Positions 1 through 5,338 of a DNA stretch of 5,338 bases are shown here, in pieces. Each line of letters opens with the position of its first letter. Position 1 is the stretch's first letter. The stretch spans positions 1 through 5,338 of the forward strand of contig CAYHPY010000170.1 in NCBI GenBank assembly GCA_964358485.1, given 5' to 3'. Under the pieces are notes generated by a model, which was given only the letters and a program-made list of their open reading frames with translations, ran no database searches and was not told where the DNA came from. This DNA comes from CAYHPY01 sp964358485. Lineage in GTDB: Bacteria; Elusimicrobiota; Elusimicrobia; UBA1565; UBA9628. The translations under genes and the position numbers were made by a program.

Positions 1-577
1 CCAGCTCGTGGGCGCGCGCGAAGGCCTGGCTGACCTCCCAGATATGGCGGCGGGATTCCGCGGAGCCGAAGTAGACCGTCGCCCCGACGGCCACCGCCCC
101 CATGTCGAAGGCCTGCTTGACGCTGCCGTACATGGTCTGGTCGTAGGAATTGGGATAGGACAAGAGCTCGCTGTGGTTGAATTTCAGGATGAAAGGAATC
201 TTGTGCGCGTACTTGCGCGCCACCGCCCCCAGCACGCCAAGGGTGGAGGCCACGCCGTTGGCGCCGCCCTCGATGGCCAGCTTGACGATGTTCTCCGGGT
301 CGAAGTAGGCCGGATTCGGGGCGAAGGAGGCGGCCCCGGAGTGCTCGATGCCCTGGTCCACGGGCAAAATGGAGACGTAGCCCGTGCCGCCCAGCCGGCC
401 GTGGTCGAGCAGGGACTGGAGGCTCTTGAGCACCGGGGTGGGGCGGTCGGAGAGCGCGTAGATGCGCTCGACGTAGTCCGGGCCCGGGAGATGGATCGTC
501 TCCTTGGGAATGGTGGTGCACTTGTGTTCCAGAAGCTTGGCGTCGGCGCCCAGAAGTTGCTCGATGTTCGTGGCCAT
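1..577 (-). CDS. fbaB: Class I fructose-bisphosphate aldolase (DhnA/FbaB family), N-terminal part, cut by window edge
   Basis: The enzyme interconverts fructose 1,6-bisphosphate with dihydroxyacetone phosphate and glyceraldehyde 3-phosphate through a Schiff-base lysine, in cytoplasmic glycolysis and gluconeogenesis. Read on the minus strand, 192 codons are open from ATG at 577-575 to the window edge, about 55% of the roughly 350 residues of E. coli FbaB. The protein begins MATNIEQLLGADAK and follows the E. coli protein closely from memory: LPGPDYVERI (residues 30-39), GTGYVSILPVDQGIEHS (64-80, with the family's Asp in DQG at 74-76), ANGVASTLGVL (106-116), KFNHSELLSYPN (132-143), and GAVAVGATVYFGSAESRR (160-177). 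The catalytic lysine and the Trp/Tyr region lie beyond the window, so activity cannot be judged fully. The start is fixed by a strong Shine-Dalgarno and by alignment with E. coli FbaB. It is the last visible gene of the minus-strand group, 69 bases after the patatin gene. Family assignment is very secure. Confidence 0.96.
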   Translation of the reverse strand, partial: MATNIEQLLGADAKLLEHKCTTIPKETIHLPGPDYVERIYALSDRPTPVLKSLQSLLDHGRLGGTGYVSILPVDQGIEHSGAASFAPNPAYFDPENIVKLAIEGGANGVASTLGVLGAVARKYAHKIPFILKFNHSELLSYPNSYDQTMYGSVKQAFDMGAVAVGATVYFGSAESRRHIWEVSQAFARAHEL

Positions 578-585
578 GGTCAGGG

Positions 586-593
586 TCCTCCTT
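586..593 (-). promoter_or_regulatory. Strong Shine-Dalgarno of fbaB
   Basis: On the minus strand the sequence is AAGGAGGA, followed by 8 bases and then the ATG at 577. This is a near-ideal ribosome binding site and fixes the fbaB start. None of the other three genes here has a comparable site, which suggests that fbaB is translated much more strongly than its neighbours. Confidence 0.9.
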
Positions 594-610
594 GGTTGGA
601 AATTCGCCCC

Positions 611-638
611 ATTATACGAAGAAAAGGCGGGAGGGCAA
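611..638 (-). promoter_or_regulatory. Candidate sigma-70-type promoter of fbaB
   Basis: On the minus strand, TTGCCC (638-633, four of six matches to TTGACA) is followed by a 16-base spacer and a perfect TATAAT (616-611). Transcription would start near 604, giving a leader of about 27 bases that contains the Shine-Dalgarno. The hexamers lie wholly in the 69-base gap between the patatin stop and the fbaB start. A perfect -10 is uncommon by chance in sequence this GC-rich. The call is by eye and assumes a housekeeping sigma factor like that of E. coli. Confidence 0.6.
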
Positions 639-646
639 GGGGCCTT

Positions 647-2713
647 TCAAAATCCGCCGCTGGTCCGAATCGGAACCTTGCAATAATCTGCGAAGTACGG
701 AATCAGGGATTTGATTTGAGGAACATACTGCTCGGCGATCCGCTCGCCCAGGGAGATGAGCTCCTTGGCCCGGTGCATTTCGGTCCAGGAAAATCCCGAG
801 AGATCCGGCTGGATCACGACGTGCGCCGGGTCCGCCCGCGAAAGGGCGATCTGGTATTCCATCGTGTAGATCATCCGGAAAAAGACCTCGATCATGCTCG
901 GGGCGGTCAGGGCCTCGGGCAGGGCGAAATCCTTGATCCCGGCCAGATTGACCGGCAGGCCCAACAGGCCCCCCCCGTCGGCCGCCCGGGACTTGCGCCC
1001 GCGGCCGCGGTCGCCGGCGGGCATGGTGAGGTTGACGGCGACCAGGATGTCGGCGCCGAGGTCGGCCACCGCCTTGGTGGGCACCGGGTGGACCAGGCCC
1101 CCGTCCACCAGGTAGCGCCCCTGGATCTGGAGAGGGCTGAAGATCAGGGGCAGGCCGCAGCTGGCCCGGACCGCCTCGGCCACGCGCCCTTCCTTAAGAA
1201 CGACCTCCTCCCCGCTCTCGATGTCGGTGGCCACGCAGGCGAACGGGATCTCCAGGTCCGAGAACTCCCGCCCTCCCAGATAGGAGCGCAAAAACCGCAG
1301 GAGGGTCTGCCCGGCGAAAAAGCCGGTGCGGGGCAAGGTGATGTCCCAGAAAAGATTCTCGTAGAGCCAGGCCTTGTCGATGCGCACCGCGATCTCCTCG
1401 ATTTCCTCGGGCTCCATGCCCAAAGCCGTGAACCCGGCCACCACCGAGCCCACCGAGGTGCCGGTGATCAGATCGATGGGGATGTGCTCCCGCTTGAAGA
1501 CCTTGAGGACCCCGATCAGGGAATATCCCAGGGCCGCCCCGGTCCCCAGGGCCAGGCCGACCTGGATTTTCCCCAACCGCCGGGCCAGGCGGCCGACGCC
1601 CGCCATGGACTTGGGATGGCTCTCCATGGCCTCAAACGGCGACCCGGAGCGCTCAAACGCCTCGCCCACGGCCTCGGACCAGGGAAGCACCATCCGTTCG
1701 GGCCCGAAGGTGAAGACCCCCGCCTCGGGATCGGGGTCCCCCAGCCAGAGCCGGAATATTTTCTTGTAATCGGCGGCCAGCGGCGGAACCTCGGCCTCCA
1801 GTTGGCGGAACTGCGGCCGGTGGGAATCGGTCCCCGCCAGGATCACGCGGTCGGCCTCGGCCAGGATGGAGCGCTCGACGTCTCCCAGTTCGTTGGAAAA
1901 ACTCACCAGGACCAGGTCATGGGCCTCGCGGAGAAAATTGAGCAGGAGGTAGATGCCGCTGTAAAGGCGTCCTCCGAGAACCGCGGGGGCCAGGCTCAGG
2001 ATCACCAGGCCCGAGTTGTGGGTTTGGGCGATCGAGGCCAACGCGCCGCGGTCGTTCATGTCGAGCGCCCGGATGGCGGTTTCCGTGGCCAGCTGGGGCT
2101 TAAGCCCCAGGGCCCGCGCGATGGCCCCCGGCTCGGGCCCCATGTCGACGATCAAAGTCCTCCGGCGGGTCTGCTCCAAAAGCTGAAGCCCCAGGTGCAG
2201 GGCCAACAACTGCGCGTCCGGGCGCGGCGCCGCCGCGTTGAGCGTGATGAGCTGGGGCGCGGCCCCCTCCGCGGCGGGGACGGCGGCGTTGGTGTCCACC
2301 AGGCGCCGGGAAATCATGCGCGACAGGTGCAGAAGGATGGAGGGATTCTGGCGCAGGATTTCCTCGAAATCCTTGCGGATGAGCTTGAGAAACTCGCAGG
2401 TGGTGTCGAGCTTGACGGTGACGGTCCGGGCCTCGCCGGTCAAAAGGCCCAGCTCGCCGACCGCGTCGCCCCGGCCCAACAGGGCCGTGACCGACTCCTG
2501 GCCCCGGCGGGTCTGGACCAGCCGCACCTGCCCGGAGGTGATGATGTAGAAGGCGTCCCCCTCGTCGCCCTGGGAGAACAGGACGGCCCCCTTGGGCAAG
2601 GAGAGCAGCTGCATCTTGGACGCCACGCGGCCCAGCTCCTCGGAGCTCAGTCCCGAAAACAGCGGAACCCTTTTGAGGAACGGCTCCCAATTGGGGATTT
2701 CCTCGGGGTTCAT
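647..2713 (-). CDS. Cyclic-nucleotide-binding, NTE-like patatin phospholipase (688 residues)
   Basis: A probable serine lipid hydrolase acting on membrane (lyso)phospholipids, with a putative nucleotide sensor. Residues about 8-140 form a cyclic-nucleotide-binding domain; its phosphate-binding cassette reads VGELGLLTGEARTVTV (85-100), keeping Gly86-Glu87 and Arg96, so binding looks possible. Residues about 152-325 look Rossmann-like (strands near 154-158, 186-190, 235-241, 266-271 and 288-293) but lack a P-loop. The patatin domain spans about 383-640: GTSVG (418-422, nucleophile Ser420), DGG (537-539, catalytic Asp537) and PDLSGFSWTE (636-645). The oxyanion loop LALGTGAALG (387-396) has Leu where Arg is usual. 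An Arg/Gly-rich stretch at 565-585 looks like a surface loop. I see no signal peptide or clear membrane helix. The domain order matches eukaryotic neuropathy target esterase. The start precedes the CNBD as expected, but no good Shine-Dalgarno is visible; the frame stays open upstream. It follows the Nudix gene by 40 bases. Substrate and ligand are unknown. Confidence 0.93.
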   Translation of the reverse strand: MNPEEIPNWEPFLKRVPLFSGLSSEELGRVASKMQLLSLPKGAVLFSQGDEGDAFYIITSGQVRLVQTRRGQESVTALLGRGDAVGELGLLTGEARTVTVKLDTTCEFLKLIRKDFEEILRQNPSILLHLSRMISRRLVDTNAAVPAAEGAAPQLITLNAAAPRPDAQLLALHLGLQLLEQTRRRTLIVDMGPEPGAIARALGLKPQLATETAIRALDMNDRGALASIAQTHNSGLVILSLAPAVLGGRLYSGIYLLLNFLREAHDLVLVSFSNELGDVERSILAEADRVILAGTDSHRPQFRQLEAEVPPLAADYKKIFRLWLGDPDPEAGVFTFGPERMVLPWSEAVGEAFERSGSPFEAMESHPKSMAGVGRLARRLGKIQVGLALGTGAALGYSLIGVLKVFKREHIPIDLITGTSVGSVVAGFTALGMEPEEIEEIAVRIDKAWLYENLFWDITLPRTGFFAGQTLLRFLRSYLGGREFSDLEIPFACVATDIESGEEVVLKEGRVAEAVRASCGLPLIFSPLQIQGRYLVDGGLVHPVPTKAVADLGADILVAVNLTMPAGDRGRGRKSRAADGGGLLGLPVNLAGIKDFALPEALTAPSMIEVFFRMIYTMEYQIALSRADPAHVVIQPDLSGFSWTEMHRAKELISLGERIAEQYVPQIKSLIPYFADYCKVPIRTSGGF
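969..976. repeat. Eight-base C/G homopolymer inside the patatin gene
   Basis: Eight C on the plus strand, read as eight G on the coding strand, encode Gly580-Gly581-Gly582 in the Arg/Gly-rich loop of the patatin domain. The reading frame is intact on both sides. A slip of one base here would remove the C-terminal part of the protein (about 108 residues), after both catalytic residues. Confidence 0.9.
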
Positions 2714-2745
2714 GGCGCCGCCGCCGAAGGGAGCCGGGGCGAAAT

Positions 2746-2754
2746 TGGTATAAT
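2746..2754 (+). promoter_or_regulatory. Candidate extended -10 facing into the Nudix 3' end (antisense)
   Basis: The plus strand reads TGGTATAAT, a perfect extended -10 (TGn followed by TATAAT), inside a short A+T-rich patch in the 40-base gap between the patatin start and the Nudix stop. No good -35 is visible 17 bases upstream. It would start RNA near 2761 running antisense through the Nudix gene and toward dnaE. The same patch could instead hold a weak minus-strand promoter for the patatin gene (TATACC at 2752-2747, four of six matches). Neither use is shown by the sequence alone. Confidence 0.3.
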
Positions 2755-3305
2755 CAACGCGGGCGCCGGACCGCGCAGGCGAGCAGTCCGATTACGGTCT
2801 TGGAATCTCGGATCTTGCCGGAGCGGACCCGCCTCAAGGCGTCGTCGAAAGACATCGTGACCACCTCCAAGAACTCGTCGGCATCGGGGGAATTTTTTCC
2901 CGCTGTGAGCCCCTCGGCCACGAACAGGTGAAGAACCTCGTTGGCGAAGGCCGGAGTCGGCCAATAATTCAGGAGCGGGGTCAAACGTCGGGCGGTGAAG
3001 CCGGTTTCCTCCTTAAGTTCGCGCCGCACGCAGGGCAAAATCCCTTCTCTCGGATCGAGCTTGCCCGCCGGAAGCTCCAAGGTCGTTTCCCCCACCGGAT
3101 AGCGGTACTGCCGGACCAGGACCACGGTCTTGGGGTCCAGAAACGGCACCACGCCGACGGCGCCGGGATGGTCCATGAACTCCCGAACGGCGGGGCGGCC
3201 GTCCGGAAGCCGGATCTCGTCGGCCCGAAAATCCACCGAATTGCCGCGGTAAACCCTCCGGCGTCGGACCATCGTTTCAACGAGGCTTCGGCCCATTTCG
3301 CGCAT
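2754..3305 (-). CDS. Nudix hydrolase, ADP-ribose pyrophosphatase type
   Basis: Probably hydrolyses ADP-ribose (or a related nucleoside diphosphate sugar) to AMP and ribose 5-phosphate in the cytoplasm, with Mg2+. The 183-residue length is typical. A full Nudix box GX5EX7REUXEEXGU spans residues 81-103: Gly81, Glu87, then RELKEETGF (95-103), keeping the metal-binding glutamates. Features of the ADP-ribose subfamily are HPGAVGVVPFL (46-56), VRQYRYPVGETTLELPAGKLD (begins at 64, the last residues entering the box), and Pro118 fifteen residues after the box within WPTPAFANEVLHLFVAEGL (115-133). The gene opens the minus-strand group and stops 40 bases before the patatin start. Its start is uncertain: ATG at 3305 gives the longest protein, with Met4 (3296) and Met12 (3272) as alternatives. 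None has a good Shine-Dalgarno, and an extended -10 overlaps the first ATG. I leave the symbol empty because substrate preference (nudF-like or other) cannot be read from sequence alone. Confidence 0.93.
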   Translation of the reverse strand: MREMGRSLVETMVRRRRVYRGNSVDFRADEIRLPDGRPAVREFMDHPGAVGVVPFLDPKTVVLVRQYRYPVGETTLELPAGKLDPREGILPCVRRELKEETGFTARRLTPLLNYWPTPAFANEVLHLFVAEGLTAGKNSPDADEFLEVVTMSFDDALRRVRSGKIRDSKTVIGLLACAVRRPR

Positions 3306-3312
3306 TCTATCA
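3304..3312 (-). promoter_or_regulatory. Candidate extended -10 element for the Nudix gene
   Basis: On the minus strand the sequence reads TGATAGAAT, matching the extended -10 consensus TGnTATAAT at all but one position of the hexamer. No convincing -35 lies 16-18 bases upstream, where the sequence already belongs to the dnaE start region, but extended -10 promoters can work without one. Transcription would begin near 3297, downstream of the first possible ATG of the Nudix gene (3305). If the element is used, the message would start at or just before Met4, or carry a leader of about 25 bases to Met12. By-eye call. Confidence 0.35.
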
Positions 3313-3327
3313 AAGATCGGGCGGGCG
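3306..3327. other. 22-base divergent intergenic region, Nudix/dnaE
   Basis: This is the whole space between the two divergent start codons. On the plus strand it ends in a G-rich stretch (GGGCGGGCG) directly before the dnaE ATG, at best a poor ribosome binding site. I found no paired -35/-10 for dnaE here or in the preceding 60 bases. Control elements for at least one gene must lie inside the other gene's coding sequence, or dnaE is transcribed from farther upstream. Confidence 0.7.
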
Positions 3328-5338
3328 ATGAGCGGTAAGGCGGAATTCGTCCACCTTCACAACCACTCCGAGTATTCCCTGCTCGACGGTCTGGTCCGCA
3401 TCTCCGACCGCGACGGCAAGCCCTCCGAGCTGCTCAAGTCCCTGGCCCAGCAGGGCTCCCCCGGCCTGGCCCTCACCGACCACGGCAACATGTACGGGGC
3501 CGTCGAGTTCTACAGCAACTGCACGGCCGTGGGCCTCAAGCCCATCATCGGCTGCGAGATGTACCAATCCAAGGGGAAATTGACCGACCGCGGGCATTCG
3601 CAGAAGGAGAACTGCCACCTGACCGTCCTGGCGCGGGACTTCGACGGCTACCGCAACCTCATGGCCCTCTCCACCCAGGCCTCCCTCAACGGCTTCTACT
3701 ACGACCCCCGCATCGACAAGGAACTCCTGGCCAAGCACTCCAAGGGGCTCGTCGTCCTTTCGGGGTGCCTGAAGTCCGAGTTGAACCAAGCCATCCTGGA
3801 CGGCAACCTGGCCTCCGCCGAGAAGACCGCGATCCACTTCCGGGACATTCTTGATCCCGGCTGTTTTTTCCTGGAGATCATGGACCACGGCATTGAGAAG
3901 CAGAAGGTGGTTCTGGAGGCGCTGATGGAGCTGCACAAGCGCACGGGAATTCCCCTGGTGGCAACCAACGATTGCCACTACTCCAAGCAGAACGACTTCG
4001 AGGCCCACGACGCCCGGGTCTGCATCTCCACGGGGCGAAAGATCGAGGACACCGACCGCCTGCGCTTCGACAGCCACGAGTTCTACTTCAAAAGCCCCGA
4101 GCAGATGTCGGCCCTGTTCTCCTTCGCGCCCGAGGCGGTCAAGAACACCCTCAAGATCGCCGAGATGTGCAATCTCAAGATCCCGATGGACCAGATGCTC
4201 CTGCCCCAGTTCGACGTCCCGGAGGGACACACCCAGGACACCTACCTGGAGGAGCTCTGCCACAAGGGCCTGCGGGCCCGCTTCGGCGGCCCCTTCCCCG
4301 CCGGGCATCTGGAGCGCCTGAACTACGAATTGGGCGTCATCAAGCGCCTGGGATTCTCGGGCTACTTCCTGGTCGTCTGGGATTTCATCAACTACGCGCG
4401 CACCCAGGCCATCCCCGTCGGGCCCGGCCGCGGCTCCGGCGCGGGCTCCCTGGTCGCCTACGCCCTCAAAATCACCAACCTCGACCCCATCCCCCACAAC
4501 CTGCTCTTCGAGCGCTTCCTCAACCCGGACCGCAAGAGCATGCCCGACCTGGACATCGACTTCGCCGACACCGGCCGCGAGCGCGTCATCGAGTACGTCC
4601 GCAACAAATACGGCGCGGCCAACGTGGCCCAGATCATCACCTTCGGCTCCATGGCCGCGCGCCTGGTGGTCCGCGACGTGGGGCGGGTGATGGGCTTTCC
4701 GATCACCGAGATCGACAAGCTGGCCAAGTCCATCCCGGCGATTCCCGGGACCACCCTGTACGAGGCCATGCAGAAGGTCCCGGAGCTCATCGAGGCCCAA
4801 CGCGACCCCCGGGTCAAGAAGCTCCTGGAATTGTCCCTGAAGCTGGAGGGACTCAAGCGCCACACCGGCGTGCACGCGGCGGGCACCGTCATCACCAAGG
4901 AGCCGGTCTCCCACTACGCGCCCCTCACGCGCGGCACCCGCTCGGAGGTGGTCACCACGCAATACGACGGGGACACCCTCCCGCGGCTGGGCCTGCTCAA
5001 GGTGGACTTCCTGGGCCTGCGAACTTTGACCATCATCGACAACGCCATGAAGTTCATCCGCGCGCGCGGCAAGCCCGACTTCGACGTCGAAGGCCTGCCC
5101 ATGGACGACGCCAAAACCTTCGAGCTTTTGCGCTCAGGCAAGGCGCTGGCGGTGTTCCAGCTGGACTCCCAGGGCATGCGCGACCTCTTGGTCCGCATCA
5201 AGCCCACGGATTTCAACGACATCGTCTCGCTCATCGCGCTGTTTCGTCCCGGCCCGATGCAGTCGGGCATGCTCGACATGTTCGTGGAGCGCAAGCACGG
5301 CCGCGAGAAGGTCAAGTACGACCACGCCCTCATGGAGA
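3328..5338 (+). CDS. dnaE: DNA polymerase III alpha subunit DnaE, N-terminal 670 residues, cut by window edge
   Basis: Catalytic subunit of the chromosomal replicase. The frame is open from ATG 3328 to the edge, roughly 58% of the 1160 residues of E. coli DnaE. The PHP domain (about 6-280) opens with FVHLHNHSEYSLLDG (7-21) and keeps every expected metal ligand: His11, His13, Asp20, His52, Glu77, His97, Cys147, Asp215 and His217. The palm contains GPGRGSGAGSLVAYAL (365-380), PDLDIDF (406-412, catalytic Asp409 and Asp411), and VDFLGLRTLTIID (559-571, third catalytic Asp560). HTGVHAAG (512-519) and ALFRPGPMQSG (637-647) are also typical of DnaE. Family knowledge places the beta-clamp-binding and OB-fold regions in the missing C-terminal part. 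The ATG is supported by the position of the PHP motif, though only a weak G-rich stretch lies upstream. It diverges from the Nudix gene with 22 bases between start codons. It belongs to the dnaE rather than polC type, because no separate exonuclease domain interrupts the PHP domain. Confidence 0.98.
   Translation, partial: MSGKAEFVHLHNHSEYSLLDGLVRISDRDGKPSELLKSLAQQGSPGLALTDHGNMYGAVEFYSNCTAVGLKPIIGCEMYQSKGKLTDRGHSQKENCHLTVLARDFDGYRNLMALSTQASLNGFYYDPRIDKELLAKHSKGLVVLSGCLKSELNQAILDGNLASAEKTAIHFRDILDPGCFFLEIMDHGIEKQKVVLEALMELHKRTGIPLVATNDCHYSKQNDFEAHDARVCISTGRKIEDTDRLRFDSHEFYFKSPEQMSALFSFAPEAVKNTLKIAEMCNLKIPMDQMLLPQFDVPEGHTQDTYLEELCHKGLRARFGGPFPAGHLERLNYELGVIKRLGFSGYFLVVWDFINYARTQAIPVGPGRGSGAGSLVAYALKITNLDPIPHNLLFERFLNPDRKSMPDLDIDFADTGRERVIEYVRNKYGAANVAQIITFGSMAARLVVRDVGRVMGFPITEIDKLAKSIPAIPGTTLYEAMQKVPELIEAQRDPRVKKLLELSLKLEGLKRHTGVHAAGTVITKEPVSHYAPLTRGTRSEVVTTQYDGDTLPRLGLLKVDFLGLRTLTIIDNAMKFIRARGKPDFDVEGLPMDDAKTFELLRSGKALAVFQLDSQGMRDLLVRIKPTDFNDIVSLIALFRPGPMQSGMLDMFVERKHGREKVKYDHALME

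Noticed and set aside
645..650. TTGAAA on the minus strand as the -35 of the fbaB promoter
   Set aside because: It lies 28 bases from the TATAAT, far outside the usable spacer range; TTGCCC at 638-633 gives a 16-base spacer.
617..660. Possible intrinsic terminator after the patatin gene (GGCGG pairing with CCGCC followed by TTTTCTT on the minus strand)
   Set aside because: Only five base pairs around a loop of more than 20 bases, with an imperfect T run, and it overlaps the fbaB promoter hexamers. Too weak to annotate.
2737..2760. The near-palindrome TTGGTATAATCAA as an operator
   Set aside because: Only short arms with two mismatches over 13 bases; it is better explained as an A+T-rich -10 patch.
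8..2860. A 950-codon open frame on the plus strand across fbaB, the patatin gene and the Nudix 3' end
   Set aside because: Its codons are exactly aligned with those of fbaB and the patatin gene, so it stays open simply because those genes avoid TTA, CTA and TCA, rare codons in GC-rich genomes. The protein is Gly/Gln/Arg/Asp-rich low-complexity sequence with no family resemblance, while the minus strand encodes clear domains.
647..3305. Nudix plus CNBD-patatin pair as an anti-phage signalling system (as in CBASS with patatin effectors)
   Set aside because: There is no nucleotide cyclase of the CD-NTase type, no ancillary gene, and the surroundings are housekeeping genes. The patatin protein has NTE-type architecture, not that of known CBASS effectors.
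3271..3327. A sigma-70 promoter for dnaE directly upstream of its ATG
   Set aside because: Candidates such as TTTCAA (3275-3280) with TTCTAT (3305-3310) have a 24-base spacer, and TATCAA (3308-3313) has no matching -35. None is convincing.
3310..4962. A 550-codon open frame on the minus strand opposite dnaE
   Set aside because: Again codon-aligned with dnaE and explained by its codon choice; the product is Val/Leu/Gly/Asp-rich and unlike any family I know.

Overview
This is a GC-rich bacterial chromosomal window with strongly GC-biased third codon positions. It holds four protein-coding genes and almost no non-coding space. The set is a bacterial class I aldolase, an NTE-like patatin, a Nudix hydrolase and a DnaE with a complete PHP metal site. 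That fits a free-living, GC-rich, probably Gram-negative bacterium. A deltaproteobacterial-type or Elusimicrobiota-like lineage is only a guess. I see no tRNA, rRNA, CRISPR array, insertion sequence or prophage signal.

Layout. The left 3.3 kb is read on the minus strand. From upstream to downstream it carries a Nudix hydrolase of the ADP-ribose pyrophosphatase type (3305 to 2754), a 40-base gap, a 688-residue cyclic-nucleotide-binding/patatin protein (2713 to 647), a 69-base gap, and the first 192 codons of a class I fructose-bisphosphate aldolase, fbaB (577 to the window edge). The right 2 kb is read on the plus strand and holds the first 670 codons of dnaE, the replicative DNA polymerase III alpha subunit (3328 to the window edge). 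The Nudix and dnaE start codons diverge across only 22 bases.

How the genes relate. Nudix, patatin and fbaB may be partly co-transcribed. However, fbaB has its own good promoter candidate (TTGCCC, 16-base spacer, TATAAT) and the only strong Shine-Dalgarno sequence in the window, so it is probably also expressed independently at a high level. No obvious pathway joins the three minus-strand genes; ADP-ribose clearance, phospholipid hydrolysis and glycolysis/gluconeogenesis look like housekeeping neighbours. dnaE is a separate transcription unit.

Most interesting points. The patatin protein has the three-part plan of eukaryotic neuropathy target esterase (nucleotide-binding domain, Rossmann-like middle, patatin), with a middle segment that resembles a MinD/ParA fold without its P-loop. 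Its oxyanion loop lacks the usual arginine. DnaE keeps all nine PHP metal ligands, which suggests intrinsic proofreading. The very tight divergent start region leaves little room for two ordinary promoters, and an extended -10 there questions the Nudix start. A perfect extended -10 on the plus strand just past the Nudix gene could drive antisense RNA. I found no clear sign of a wholly new multi-gene system.
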